This document shows, in pieces, positions 8,721 through 16,042 of a DNA stretch of 25,678 nt (position 1 is its first letter; every line of letters begins with the position of its first letter). Source of the stretch: an uncultured Bacilli bacterium (GTDB lineage: Bacteria > Bacillota_I > Bacilli_A > RF39 > UBA660). Under the pieces are notes generated by a model. The model had not been told where the DNA came from and searched no databases. It saw only the letters and a list, made by a program, of their open reading frames with translations. The translations under genes and the position numbers were made by a program. The DNA is taken from the NCBI GenBank assembly GCA_944364005.1, contig CALVVW010000017.1, forward strand, positions 1 to 25,678, written 5' to 3'.

Positions 8721-8831
8721 GAGAAAAAAATTATTTATTAAATAATATTCTTTTTTCTCTTTCTAATTGCTATTATATTCTTTTTTTTTTAGTTTGGAAA
8801 GGAATTTTAGATAATTATTATTCTTTTTTAT

Positions 8832-9275
8832 TTAATTAAAATGACTACTTACTGAGTTTCCATTCGTTCTTATTGTATTTTGATAGTTGTCAGAAGTATT
8901 ATATTTTTCTAGTAATATATTGGTTGGTATTACAATTATTAATGTGAGTAATACTGTAAATAAAACTGTTTCTAGAGCAAAAAAAATACTTTTTTCTTCA
9001 CTTTCTAATAGTTTTTCTGGTTTTATTTTTCCTCCATGAGAATAGGCCATAAATACAATTGAACCTACTAGCCCTAATCCTAGCAAAATAATTACTAATA
9101 TTTGTAGGAAACTTAGGCTAGGATTTACACTAATTACTTGATTTATTCCGTAACTTTGGTATACTACTTCACCATTATGTTCAAATGCATAATAAATTGT
9201 ATATCCTATTCCTATTAGCGCTATTACTATAATTAATATACAAACTCTCATATATTCATTTATCTTTAATTTCAT
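8832..9275 (-). CDS. Small membrane protein of unknown function
   Basis: I do not recognise it. At 147 residues (150 if a GTG at 9284 is used), it has three hydrophobic segments: about 8-30, 55-78 and 99-124. The first two are separated by an extracellular-looking stretch (HNGEVVYQSYGINQVISVNPSLS). A charged loop GGKIKPEKLLESEEKS lies before the third, and a polar Asn/Ser-rich tail ends the protein. Neither start has a convincing ribosome site. An AAAGGAG lies further upstream, followed by GTG and only five sense codons before a stop, then about 14-23 nt to the main starts. This could be a leader peptide with re-initiation, but that is weak. The gene is divergent from the IS110-type transposase, and its promoter region may have been disturbed by that insertion. 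Confidence 0.65.
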   Translation of the reverse strand: MKLKINEYMRVCILIIVIALIGIGYTIYYAFEHNGEVVYQSYGINQVISVNPSLSFLQILVIILLGLGLVGSIVFMAYSHGGKIKPEKLLESEEKSIFFALETVLFTVLLTLIIVIPTNILLEKYNTSDNYQNTIRTNGNSVSSHFN

Positions 9276-9377
9276 TTTTATCACATATAATCTAATTATG
9301 TGAATTTTTCACATATATTAGAAACTCCTTTCTTTATAATTTTTGTACTATAACTGAATTGAGTTATAATATTTAAG

Positions 9378-9440
9378 CACTGTGGATTTGTATCTATTTC
9401 TTTACGGCTTGACTGGTTGGAGATGACAACTACCACAGGC
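9378..9440 (+). ncRNA. Candidate structured RNA at the 5' non-coding end of the IS (bridge-RNA-like)
   Basis: CTGTGG (9380-9385) and CCACAG (9433-9438) close a stem. Inside, TTGT (9388-9391) pairs with ACAA (9426-9429) across a small internal loop, leaving a loop of about 34 nt. In IS110-group elements such as IS621, a bridge RNA is transcribed from this end and guides target and donor choice. The position and folded shape fit, but I cannot confirm guide loops without the exact element ends. Confidence 0.35.
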
Positions 9441-9564
9441 TTTTATTTTTATTGGTAATTAGTTAGTTAACGCATTATGACGTTTTATATCCTACGTGAA
9501 TACATAAATAAAAGTCTTGTGTAAAACATACAGTGCATCAAAAAACTAATTGGAGGTGTTTTAA

Positions 9565-10725
9565 ATGTATTTTGTTGGTATTGATATTTCAAAATACAAA
9601 CATGACTGTTTCATTTGTACTGAAACAGGAGAAGTAATTGAAGAAAATTTATCTTTCACAAACACCAATGAAGGATTTAATCAATTACTTAATTTATTAA
9701 AATCTTTAGATAACAATCAAGAAATTAGGATAGGATTTGAAGCTACAGGCCATTATGGTATGAACCTTAAGCTATTCCTTGAAAAGAATAATTATTCTTT
9801 TATGGAATTTAATCCAGCTCTTGTGAAAAGATTTATTTCCACACAAACCTTAAGAAGAACTAAAACAGATAAGAAAGATGCTATGCTTATTACAAAACAT
9901 CTTATATCTGTGGATTACAAACCCCATCCAAAACAATTTTATCACAAATATTCTTTAAAGTCTTTATCAAGAATGAGAGAAAAATTAGTTAAACAGCATT
10001 CTTATTATGAAGTTCAGATTACTAATACTCTTGATATTATTTTTCCTGAATTTAAACCTTTCTTTAATAATACTTTTTCTAAGACTAGTTTATATATTTT
10101 AAGTAAATATAAAACTGCAGATAAAATCAAAAATATGAAAGATTTTGATTCAATTAGAAAAGTATCAAGAGGTAAATTTACTTCTGCTAATTTTATTAAA
10201 CTTAAAGAACTTGCTAAAAACTCTATTGGTATTTCAAATGATATATTTGAAACAGAATTAGAATCTTTACTTAATCTTCACTCTCAAATTGAAGTAGAAA
10301 TAAAGAAACTTGAAAATAAAATTGAGACTATTATCAAAGATCTTAATCCGCCAACTCTTTCTATTAAAGGAATTGGCTATATTTCTTGTGCTGGAATTAT
10401 TTCTGAATTTGGTGATTTATCTAGATTTAAATCTGCAGATGCTTGTGTTGCCTTTGCTGGTATTGAACCTAGTATCTCACAATCCGGAACTGAATCTCAC
10501 ACTGGTCACATGGTTAAACATGGTTCTGGGCATCTAAGATATTTTCTTATGAATGCTGCGGATTATGTTTTTATGCATGAGCCTATATTCACAGAATTCT
10601 ATTATAAAAAACGTAACGAGGGTAAATCTCATAGAGTAGCCTTAACTCATGTTGCAAAAAAACTTGTTAGAGTTATTTATAAATTAGAATCTGAAAATAT
10701 TAAATTTAATTCTGATATAAAATAA
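9565..10725 (+). CDS. IS110-family DEDD transposase
   Basis: A 386-residue transposase (recombinase) of the IS110 family. The N-terminal RuvC-like DEDD domain shows D7 (FVGIDISK), E59 (IGFEATGHYG), and D102 and D105 (TDKKDAMLI). A helical linker spans about 120-255. The C-terminal domain has the conserved stretch FAGIEPSISQSGTESHTGHM with the serine motif QSG (S307), and a basic GHLR segment. The length is normal for the family (about 330-420), with no frameshift or internal stop, so it is probably active or recently active. GGAGGTG precedes the ATG. Two AT-rich hairpins follow the stop codon. Confidence 0.95.
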   Translation: MYFVGIDISKYKHDCFICTETGEVIEENLSFTNTNEGFNQLLNLLKSLDNNQEIRIGFEATGHYGMNLKLFLEKNNYSFMEFNPALVKRFISTQTLRRTKTDKKDAMLITKHLISVDYKPHPKQFYHKYSLKSLSRMREKLVKQHSYYEVQITNTLDIIFPEFKPFFNNTFSKTSLYILSKYKTADKIKNMKDFDSIRKVSRGKFTSANFIKLKELAKNSIGISNDIFETELESLLNLHSQIEVEIKKLENKIETIIKDLNPPTLSIKGIGYISCAGIISEFGDLSRFKSADACVAFAGIEPSISQSGTESHTGHMVKHGSGHLRYFLMNAADYVFMHEPIFTEFYYKKRNEGKSHRVALTHVAKKLVRVIYKLESENIKFNSDIK

Positions 10726-10750
10726 TGGTGTTAATTTTATATCACTATAA

Positions 10751-10826
10751 CCGCTACTAAAAATTTTAAAAAATTGATTTTTTAAAATCTTTTTGTAGTG
10801 GAACAAAAATCTTTTTAAGATTTTTG
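10751..10826. terminator. Two successive AT-rich hairpins after the transposase gene
   Basis: The first hairpin (10751-10801) pairs CCGCTAC with GTAGTGG (one wobble) and continues through a long A/T stem. The second (10804-10826) is a perfect 10-bp stem CAAAAATCTT-TTT-AAGATTTTTG. They may end transposase transcription, shield it from read-through, or form the 3' non-coding RNA expected in IS1111-type elements. Confidence 0.5.
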
Positions 10827-10872
10827 AAGAAAATGACTTGACTTCTTATAGTTAGTCATCTCCTCCTAAAAT

Positions 10873-10908
10873 AAAATACACGTCTTTTGTGAAAAGAACG
10901 TGTATTTT
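10873..10908 (-). terminator. Terminator of the phosphodiesterase-NUDIX operon
   Basis: A perfect 11-bp stem AAAATACACGT / ACGTGTATTTT is topped by CTTTT-GTG-AAAAG. It overlaps the NUDIX stop codon by two bases. On the minus strand it ends in TTTTATTTT. The structure is symmetric enough to work in both directions. Confidence 0.75.
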
Positions 10909-11341
10909 AGAATTTTTTATAATCTTTTTTGATTGCTTTTTCAATATACTCTATATTAATCGGTAAAATATTTATCTCTTCCTTGTTTAATTCTTGTAAT
11001 GGTATTTTTCTTATTTCATAATAGTTATCTTCCCTATTATTTTCTTTTTCTTCTCCACCTAGTTTTGGTATTCCAGATATTATTTTAGCATGATAATGGT
11101 AGTCTATTCCGTGTTTAGTTTTATTTGATCCTAGATAGCCTAGTAATTCAATCTCTACAGAAAACTCTTCTTTTATTTCTCTTTTTACTGCATCTTCCAC
11201 TGTTTCGTTTTCTTCTATCATTCCACCAGGTATTGCGTAATATGATATTATTTTGTTATTTTCTTTTTTCTTACGATATAGTAGATATATTTCTTTTTCC
11301 TCTTCTGTTAGAATTATTGCTCTTGCGGTATCTCTTTTCAT
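10907..11341 (-). CDS. NUDIX hydrolase
   Basis: A 144-residue NUDIX-fold pyrophosphohydrolase, which hydrolyses a nucleoside diphosphate linked to another moiety using a metal bound by the Nudix box. The box spans residues 40-62: G40, E46, R54-E55, E58-E59 and V62 match GX5EX7REUXEEXGU, except that the penultimate Gly is Ser61. The catalytic REXXEE is intact. IIPGG-type residues (YYAIPGG) precede the box as usual. The ATG at 11341 overlaps the stop of the phosphodiesterase gene (ATGA), showing translational coupling. Substrate unknown; a house-cleaning role is plausible. Confidence 0.9.
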   Translation of the reverse strand: MKRDTARAIILTEEEKEIYLLYRKKKENNKIISYYAIPGGMIEENETVEDAVKREIKEEFSVEIELLGYLGSNKTKHGIDYHYHAKIISGIPKLGGEEKENNREDNYYEIRKIPLQELNKEEINILPINIEYIEKAIKKDYKKF

Positions 11342-11877
11342 TTTAATTCTTCTTCCATTATTATATTATCTTCTACATCATATATCGTAACTTTTTTTTC
11401 ATCATATATCATATAACTTGGTAAATAGCCTTCTTTTGGTAAAGAAATAGAACCTGGATTTAGATAATAGTTTGTTTCTATTTTCTTTATAAATGGAATA
11501 TGAAGATGTCCATAAATTAAAATAGAATGTTCCTTCATCCAGTTACTTTCATTATATATATGTCCATGAGTAATATATAAATCATTATTTTCTGTCATTA
11601 TTACACTTAGTTCATTTACAATTGGAAAATTTGATACCATCATATCTACTTCTGAATCACAATTTCCTCTTACACAGATTAATTTATCTTTCATAGACTC
11701 TAAAAATTCTTGAACTTCTTTAATATCATAGCCTTCTGTCATTTTATTTCTTGGGCCAATATAATATAAATCTCCTAGTACTACTAATTTGTCGCAATGT
11801 AGTTCTTCAAATCTTTCTTTTACTTTTGAAAGGTTTGTTTTAATTCCATGAATATCTGATATAAACATTAATTTCAT
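11338..11877 (-). CDS. YfcE/MJ0936-type metallophosphoesterase
   Basis: A 179-residue calcineurin-like phosphodiesterase of the YfcE/MJ0936 family, which uses two metals to hydrolyse phosphodiesters. All metal ligands are visible: D8 and H10 (ISDIHG), D36 (LGDLYY), N72 (RGNCDSE), H104 (THGH), and H124 and H126 (YGHLHIP). The asparagine/proline-rich stretch YYLNPGSISLP is the family's C-terminal signature. The length is typical (160-185). AAAGGAGG precedes the ATG at 11877. It is the first gene of a two-gene operon with the NUDIX hydrolase, both metal-dependent phosphohydrolases. In E. coli, YfcE has no firmly known physiological substrate, and I cannot name one here. Confidence 0.9.
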   Translation of the reverse strand: MKLMFISDIHGIKTNLSKVKERFEELHCDKLVVLGDLYYIGPRNKMTEGYDIKEVQEFLESMKDKLICVRGNCDSEVDMMVSNFPIVNELSVIMTENNDLYITHGHIYNESNWMKEHSILIYGHLHIPFIKKIETNYYLNPGSISLPKEGYLPSYMIYDEKKVTIYDVEDNIIMEEELK

Positions 11878-11978
11878 TTGGTATCCTCCTTTCTTTTATA
11901 AGCATTAATATAGATAACATTTATTATCTCTTTTTTATTATATAAATTTTTTCTAATTTTTCCAATGCTTTAATATAA

Positions 11979-12002
11979 AAAGATAGCTTACTTGCTATCT
12001 TT
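11979..12002 (-). terminator. Terminator of the ABC-importer operon
   Basis: A perfect 9-bp stem AAAGATAGC / GCTATCTTT has a 6-nt loop and is followed on the minus strand by TTTTTATATT. It lies about 110 nt beyond the permease stop. The stretch 11878-12110 shows no gene. Confidence 0.7.
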
Positions 12003-12110
12003 AGAAAGATTCTTTTGATAAATCCCTTAAACTTATAATCTTTATTTTATATTATTCTGATAATTATTGGTACTCATTATGTTATGAATTTTTAATTTTT
12101 TATTTTTTTA

Positions 12111-12914
12111 CTAATTTCCTCTTTTCTTCCTTATCCAAATTTCTAATCTATCTATTATAAAGTACATGATATAAGAAATAATACCAAGAATGACTACTCC
12201 TGTAATTACTAAGTTAATATTAAACACTTGAGAACCATACATAATCAAGTAACCTAATCCACTTTTTGACACTAGTAATTCTCCCATGATGACACCGATT
12301 AGACTCATAGAAACATTTATTTTTAAGGCACTAATTAATGTTGGGATATTACTTGGAAATATTGCTTTTGTAAAGATTTGTCGCTTATTTGCTCCAAAAG
12401 ATTTTAGCAGTGTAATGTAACTTTTATTAGTTTGTGCAAATCCTTGATAAATAGTAAGTATGGTTACAAAAGTACTGATTAATAGAGCCATAAAAATAAT
12501 AGAGTTCGTACTTGCTCCTACCCAGATAATAATTAATGGACCTAGAGCAACTTTTGGTAGAGAATTTAGTACTGTTATATAAGGATCGATTACTTTAGCA
12601 ATAATTTTATTACTCCAAAGAATGATTGCTACTACAAAGCCTATTATGGTTGCAACAGAAAAACTTATTAGTACTTCATATAGCGTTACTCCTATATGGG
12701 TAAATAAGGTTTTATCTTGAAATAATTGATATGTAGTTTCTATTACTTCTGTTGGTGATGAAGATAAAAAGGTATTAATTAGTTCTAATCTAGATAGTAA
12801 TTCCCAGGCTACTAAAAAGCAGATAATTATTAATAATCTAAAGAAAAAGATAATTCTTTTTTCTGTTTTTTGCTTTTTTAAATATTTAATATGTTCTTCA
12901 CTATATGTGGACAT
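12111..12914 (-). CDS. ABC importer permease (SsuC/TauC/ThiX-like)
   Basis: A 267-residue inner-membrane permease of the nitrate/sulfonate/taurine/thiamine-precursor ABC importer family. It has about six hydrophobic segments (first about 24-42) and the BPD_transp_1 EAA loop LLKSFGANKRQIFTKAIFPSNIPTLISAL, which contacts the ATPase. In the native operon the order is binding protein, ATPase, permease, and the permease ATG at 12914 overlaps the ATPase stop (12901-12903) by 14 bp, so its translation was coupled to the ATPase. A 10-kb element now separates it from the operon promoter at 24622-24650 and from the 5' part of the ATPase gene. It may be silent unless transcription starts inside the element's left end. 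Substrate not determined. Confidence 0.9.
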   Translation of the reverse strand: MSTYSEEHIKYLKKQKTEKRIIFFFRLLIIICFLVAWELLSRLELINTFLSSSPTEVIETTYQLFQDKTLFTHIGVTLYEVLISFSVATIIGFVVAIILWSNKIIAKVIDPYITVLNSLPKVALGPLIIIWVGASTNSIIFMALLISTFVTILTIYQGFAQTNKSYITLLKSFGANKRQIFTKAIFPSNIPTLISALKINVSMSLIGVIMGELLVSKSGLGYLIMYGSQVFNINLVITGVVILGIISYIMYFIIDRLEIWIRKKRGN

Positions 12915-13080
12915 CTAAATCCCTCCATATTTCATCATAGTAACTAGCAAATTCTTTACATTTTCTATTGTGAATTGGAGTTGATTTATTTTGCATATTA
13001 ATTTCATATACTTTTTTTACAGTTGCTGGACGTTTAGATAATACAATAATTCTATCTGACATACTGATTGCTTCGGCAAT
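12901..13080 (-). pseudogene. 3' fragment of the split ABC ATPase gene
   Basis: This stretch encodes the last 59 residues of an SsuB/TauB-like ATPase, reading on from the 14-bp core at 13067-13080: ...ISMSDRIIVLSKRPATVK..., ending DLDVHI at the stop 12901-12903. It joins in frame to the 5' fragment at 23046 once the intervening element is removed, giving a 248-aa protein of normal family length. An ATG at 13062 could in principle start a short remnant peptide, but it has no good ribosome site. Confidence 0.9.
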
Positions 13081-13102
13081 AAGTCTAATTAGTATGACTA
13101 TT
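13067..13102. other. attL: Left attachment site (host half-site, 14-bp core, element arm)
   Basis: Core ATTGCTTCGGCAAT at 13067-13080, followed by the element's 22-bp arm 13081-13102 (begins AAGTCTAATTAG). The arm is the exact reverse complement of 23010-23031 at the other end. To the left is the native ATPase sequence. The core centre is TC (13073-13074), a non-palindromic dinucleotide as serine integrases require for directionality. Confidence 0.95.
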
Positions 13103-13111
13103 GAAAGTCTT

Positions 13112-13117
13112 ATTATA
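13112..13117 (-). promoter_or_regulatory. Possible outward -10 box near the left end
   Basis: A TATAAT on the minus strand points out of the element towards the stranded permease gene. No good -35 is visible at 17 bp, so this is weak. If used, it could rescue expression of the permease in the integrated state. The rest of 13103-13359 holds no gene I can support. Confidence 0.25.
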
Positions 13118-13359
13118 TAAGGGTTTCATTAAAATAATAGTTGTTAATTGTGGTTAGATTTGTCAAAAAATATCTTATAGTAGTGTTATATGTCTAAAGC
13201 TAATTATATCGTTTAATGGGCGATTAATTGGCTTATTTTTTGTGCTTATATAAATATAAAACGTCTAATAAAATTAATTTGTTATTATTTGGTAATTATA
13301 TCTTCCATTATCAAAAATAAAGTGTTTACATAGTACCCACCAAGGTTGGGAGGTGAAAA

Positions 13360-13749
13360 ATGGCTTGTATAAAAAAGATAAAGGCATTACTTATATGCCC
13401 TAATGAGTTACCAAAAGTAGTAGAAATACCTAATACTTTAAAATCATTTCAAGCACAAGTAAATGGTAAAATAGCAGTATCCTATTTACTTAAAGATGAT
13501 GATGTATGCTTAATTTGTAATGATGAGGGAAAGTTTAATTTATCTAAACCTAATAGAAGTATTGAACATGATATTATTTATGATAACTTTTTAATTGTAG
13601 GAGATGATTATGTTAAGGGTGACTTTAAATCACTAACGAAAGAACAAATACTAAAATATCAAAAACTCTTTGATAAAGATAGTATTACAAGAACTCAAAG
13701 TAAAATCAATGCTAGAAAACTAGTAAATGCTATATTTAGTAGAAGATAA
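13360..13749 (+). CDS. DUF3846-type accessory protein
   Basis: A 129-residue soluble protein. The first 95 residues match the DUF3846 pattern seen in plasmids, phages and conjugative elements of Bacillota: an opening strand KALLICPNELPKVVEIPNTLKSFQAQVNGKI, then DDDVCLICNDEGKFNLSKPNRSI and a closing DIIYDNFLIVGDDY. The function of the family is unknown. The last 35 residues form a charged helical tail, ending KINARKLVNAIFSRR. GGGAGGTG precedes the ATG. It is the first gene at the element's left end and is followed 18 nt later by the ClpP-like gene, so they form an operon. In the excised circle this operon would lie just downstream of the integrase and attP. Confidence 0.75.
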   Translation: MACIKKIKALLICPNELPKVVEIPNTLKSFQAQVNGKIAVSYLLKDDDVCLICNDEGKFNLSKPNRSIEHDIIYDNFLIVGDDYVKGDFKSLTKEQILKYQKLFDKDSITRTQSKINARKLVNAIFSRR

Positions 13750-13767
13750 TAGAAAGATGAGGTAAAT

Positions 13768-14355
13768 ATGGAAAATAAACATAATAGTAAAAAGAATAAA
13801 AGAAAAGATAAAAAGTCTAAAGAAAAGAAGAAAGTGTCATCAGTTGATTTATTGGAGAAACGAGTTATCTACTTAACTGGAGAAATTGATGAAAGATTAT
13901 CTAAAGAAGTAATTGATAAACTTATGAAGCTTGATATGTGTAATCATAGGGATATAACATTATATATAAACTCTCCTGGTGGTGAAGTACGAGAAGGACT
14001 TGCTATTTATGATGTTATGAATATGATTAAAAGTGATATAAAAACTATTTGTATAGGTAGATGTGCAAGTATGGCAAGCATCCTTTTAATTAATGGAACT
14101 AAGGGAAAAAGATATATACTACCAAATGCAGAAATAATGATACACGAAGTATCATCTATGTGTTTTGGAAAACTTGGAGAAATGCAAGATAAAGTTAAGC
14201 ACACAGAAAGACTCAATAATAAACTTTATAGAATTATTTCCAAAAATACTAAACAGTCATTTCAGGAAGTAAAGAAAATGACTCATAAAAAAGATAATTG
14301 GATGAATGCTTATGAAGCTATAAAATATGGCTTTGTTGATAGTATTTTAAAATAA
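13768..14355 (+). CDS. ClpP-like serine protease carried by the mobile element
   Basis: A 195-residue ClpP/crotonase-fold serine protease. Residues 1-28 are a lysine-rich, probably disordered extension that replaces the short ClpP propeptide. From residue 33 (VIYLTGEID) the ClpP fold follows: LYINSPGGEVREGLAIYDVM (65-84), nucleophile Ser101 in GRCASMAS, His126 in EIMIHEVSS and Asp176 in THKKDNWMNAYEAIKYGFVD. The triad is complete. Housekeeping ClpP works with ClpX or ClpC; no AAA+ partner is encoded in this element, so it may use host unfoldases, act alone, or form mixed rings. The 105-aa gene follows about 20 nt downstream. Possible roles are maturation or turnover of an element regulator (compare protease-dependent lysogeny switches) or replication control; these are inference. 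Cys-rich core residues (C58, C95, C99, C132) are unusual for ClpP. Confidence 0.9.
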   Translation: MENKHNSKKNKRKDKKSKEKKKVSSVDLLEKRVIYLTGEIDERLSKEVIDKLMKLDMCNHRDITLYINSPGGEVREGLAIYDVMNMIKSDIKTICIGRCASMASILLINGTKGKRYILPNAEIMIHEVSSMCFGKLGEMQDKVKHTERLNNKLYRIISKNTKQSFQEVKKMTHKKDNWMNAYEAIKYGFVDSILK

Positions 14356-14374
14356 GTAGAAAGTGAGTTGTAAT

Positions 14375-14692
14375 ATGAGAAGTTCATTAGATAATATTAT
14401 AAAAATGATAGAGAACTATTTTAAAGATGAAGTATGGCAAAGCAGCCCTCCTCTTAAAGAACACGATTTCCAATTAATTATATTAACTTTTAAAATTATT
14501 AATCTCCGAGATACTGTAGAAAGAATAAATGATATAAATGCTACTATTAATGAATTACTTATGTATATGATAGTTACTTTTAAAATCCCCTCTTTAAAAG
14601 AAGATGATAATATAATTTGGTTACAAGATAGTAAAGTAACTAGAAAGCTTATCATTAAAGTATATAAAGAACTATCTAAATTACTAAAGTAA
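14375..14692 (+). CDS. Unrecognised 105-aa helical protein
   Basis: I do not recognise it. The protein looks all-helical with regular hydrophobic spacing (FQLIILTFKIINLRDTVERI; ELLMYMIVTFKI; KLIIKVYKELSKLL). The hydrophobic runs are amphipathic rather than clear membrane spans. I set the start at the ATG at 14375 because AAAGTGAG at 14361-14366 spaces well to it. A GTG at 14363 inside that site would add four residues. It lies immediately downstream of the ClpP-like gene and is probably co-transcribed, which makes an adaptor, inhibitor or substrate of the protease a reasonable guess but no more. Confidence 0.6.
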   Translation: MRSSLDNIIKMIENYFKDEVWQSSPPLKEHDFQLIILTFKIINLRDTVERINDINATINELLMYMIVTFKIPSLKEDDNIIWLQDSKVTRKLIIKVYKELSKLLK

Positions 14693-14753
14693 TATTAAAT
14701 TGCACCAAATTGTTCTATATTGGTTGTTATATGTTTACTTAAAAGAAAATCGT

Positions 14754-14764
14754 TTACACGTTGT
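14754..14764 (+). repeat. Repeat TTACACGTTGT, copy 1 (upstream of the Xre gene)
   Basis: The 11-bp word TTACACGTTGT recurs at 17314-17324. With flanking bases 13 of 14 positions match. Copy 1 overlaps a TTTACA -35-like box 100 bp before the Xre regulator, so it may be an operator. Confidence 0.4.
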
Positions 14765-14794
14765 TTAAAAGTGTAATATCTCATCTAAACCCAT

Positions 14795-14803
14795 AGGCGA
14801 CAT
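14795..14803. promoter_or_regulatory. Candidate operator half (AGGCGACAT), left of the Xre gene
   Basis: The 9-mer AGGCGACAT has its exact inverted partner ATGTCGCCT at 15140-15148, on the other side of the Xre regulator gene. GC-rich words are rare in this element, so the pair stands out. It may bind the encoded regulator. Confidence 0.35.
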
Positions 14804-14856
14804 ACTTTTCAATAATTATTTGCAATAATAAAGATTAGAAAAGTGGTGATAAATCT

Positions 14857-15105
14857 ATGAGAAGTTATGACAAGCATACTTTATCTATTTTAGTTCGTAA
14901 AAATATAAGAAAGTATCGTAAGATGAGAAATTACACATTACAAGAATTAGCAGATAAAACAGATTTTACCCATCAATACGTACGGGATCTCGAGTGTCCT
15001 TCGGTAGATAAAACACCAACATTAGAAGCTTTAGGTAGATTTGCAACAGCTTTAGAAATTGATATAAGACAATTATTTGATGATATTAATGAAGACAGCA
15101 AGTAG
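14857..15105 (+). CDS. Xre-family helix-turn-helix regulator
   Basis: An 82-residue DNA-binding regulator of the HTH_3/Xre (SinR-like) family. The helix-turn-helix lies at about residues 12-66: NIRKYRKMRNYTLQELADKTDFTHQYVRDLE, then PTLEALGRFATALEIDIRQLF, with the usual spacing of helices 2 and 3 (LQELADKTDFTHQYVRDLE). There is no sensor domain and the length is that of a minimal repressor. A GGTGAT site precedes the ATG. It stands alone with its own terminator (15092-15121), and an inverted pair of 9-bp words flanks the gene. It is the only recognisable transcription factor of the element and so the best candidate for the switch between integrated and excised or replicating states. Confidence 0.85.
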   Translation: MRSYDKHTLSILVRKNIRKYRKMRNYTLQELADKTDFTHQYVRDLECPSVDKTPTLEALGRFATALEIDIRQLFDDINEDSK

Positions 15106-15121
15106 TTGTCTTTTTTATTTT
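15092..15121 (+). terminator. Terminator of the Xre gene
   Basis: AAGACA-GC and GT-TGTCTT pair around a 5-nt loop that contains part of the stop codon region, followed by TTTTTTATTTTTT. The last codons of the gene form part of the stem. Confidence 0.75.
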
Positions 15122-15139
15122 TTGTAAAAGATTATATAA

Positions 15140-15182
15140 ATGTCGCCTGGCAGTTGTAAAAATATCTTCTATGTGTTAATCT
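15140..15182 (+). promoter_or_regulatory. Candidate promoter and operator of the exported-protein operon
   Basis: ATGTCGCCT (15140-15148), the inverted partner of 14795-14803, sits 5 bp upstream of a TTGTAA -35 (15154-15159). A TAATCT -10 follows at 15177-15182 after 17 bp. The arrangement suits regulation of the downstream operon by the Xre protein. The -10 is weak. Confidence 0.35.
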
Positions 15183-15212
15183 ATTATTATAGAGAGGTGA
15201 TTTTATAAGTGT

Positions 15213-15746
15213 ATGAAAAAAAACGTTCAAGAGGATTTTAACGGTGAAGTAACAGAAGCTGATGAAGCAAAGAAAAAGGTTAGCGAAAATGATAATCAAA
15301 AGGAAGTAACAGTTATTAGCAGTGAGAGAGAAAGTTCAAGTTCTGGTACAATAATGATTTTTATTGGAGTATTTCTTTTGGTAGTAGGTTTTGGCGTTAT
15401 TTTTAATGTTGTATCTATATATGATAACTTTCCATTTTTATCTAATTTCTACCCTATTATTGCAACGATATGTCCAATTTTAGGATCTACTTTGCTGGGA
15501 TTGGGAATTAATTTAAATAAAGCTCATAATCTTAGCGAAATAATGAAAGATATAGAACTTGTTGGAAAAAAAATAAACGAAATAGAAAGTTTAATCGGTG
15601 AACATACATCAATAGACATTACAAGTAATGGGCAAAGACTTTATCGTTGGGAAGATTATTTAGAATTATTATGTGATAAAGATAACGTGTGTTTAGAAGT
15701 TTTAAAGAACAGTATAATAGAGCAAAAAAATAATCAAGAGAAATAA
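15213..15746 (+). CDS. Unrecognised membrane protein, first gene of a four-gene cluster
   Basis: I do not recognise it. It has 177 residues: an acidic, disordered N-terminus (1-44, rich in Glu, Lys and Ser), two membrane segments (about 46-68 and 79-100) joined by a short loop with YDNFPFLSNFYP, then a cytoplasmic or surface helical domain (105-177) with a coiled-coil-like stretch LSEIMKDIELVGKKINEIESLI. The ATG at 15213 is the only in-frame start near the AGAGAGGTG site, although the spacing of about 13 nt is long. It is followed closely by the 88-aa, lipoprotein and anchored-protein genes, ending at one terminator at 17251, so the four look like one operon. Confidence 0.65.
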   Translation: MKKNVQEDFNGEVTEADEAKKKVSENDNQKEVTVISSERESSSSGTIMIFIGVFLLVVGFGVIFNVVSIYDNFPFLSNFYPIIATICPILGSTLLGLGINLNKAHNLSEIMKDIELVGKKINEIESLIGEHTSIDITSNGQRLYRWEDYLELLCDKDNVCLEVLKNSIIEQKNNQEK

Positions 15747-15762
15747 GGGAGGTATAATTAAT

Positions 15763-16029
15763 ATGATTTTAAAAATAAAAGCTGATGTACAACCATTAGA
15801 GGCTTATAATATTTTTATTGATGAGGAAAAGATTACTAAAGTAAGAGGAAACAAGATAACGACATTAAAAGTATCTGATGATGACCATGAGGTTCAATTA
15901 AAGAGTATGAATGGAAAATCAGAAATAATAAAAATATCTAAAGTTAAAAACAAAGACGATATTGTGACCTTAAGTTTTACTACCGATTGGAGTAAGACTT
16001 TAAAGGAAGAATATTTCCAACAAATATGA
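15763..16029 (+). CDS. Unrecognised 88-aa beta-rich protein
   Basis: A small protein with alternating hydrophobic and charged residues (ILKIKADV, NIFIDEEKITKV, TTLKVSDDDHEVQLKS, IVTLSFTTDW). This suggests a compact beta sandwich of about seven strands, somewhat like PEGA or similar envelope-associated domains, but I cannot assign it. There is no signal peptide. A strong GGGAGG site precedes the ATG. It lies between two genes for membrane or exported proteins in the same operon. Confidence 0.6.
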   Translation: MILKIKADVQPLEAYNIFIDEEKITKVRGNKITTLKVSDDDHEVQLKSMNGKSEIIKISKVKNKDDIVTLSFTTDWSKTLKEEYFQQI

Positions 16030-16042
16030 GGAGTGAAATAAT

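Larger units (their letters stand above)
9380..10866 (+). mobile_element. IS110/IS1111-family insertion sequence (ends approximate)
   Basis: The element consists of a DEDD transposase gene flanked by about 130-180 nt of structured non-coding DNA on each side. The family makes no reliable terminal repeats or target duplication, so I cannot fix the ends. Two observations bracket them. GGAGATGAC-AACTA at 9419-9432 has an inverted partner at 10849-10863 (14 of 15 positions, one gap), resembling the subterminal inverted repeats of the IS1111 group. The native terminator of the NUDIX gene begins at 10873. It separates two host minus-strand units and is the only plus-strand gene in the left host region. 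Confidence 0.6.

Noticed and set aside
9285..9330. Leader peptide (GTG plus five codons) behind AAAGGAG upstream of the 147-aa membrane protein, with a 7-bp palindrome
   Set aside because: Too short and unconvincing to call a gene; the nearby IS may have rearranged this region. Mentioned only under the membrane protein.
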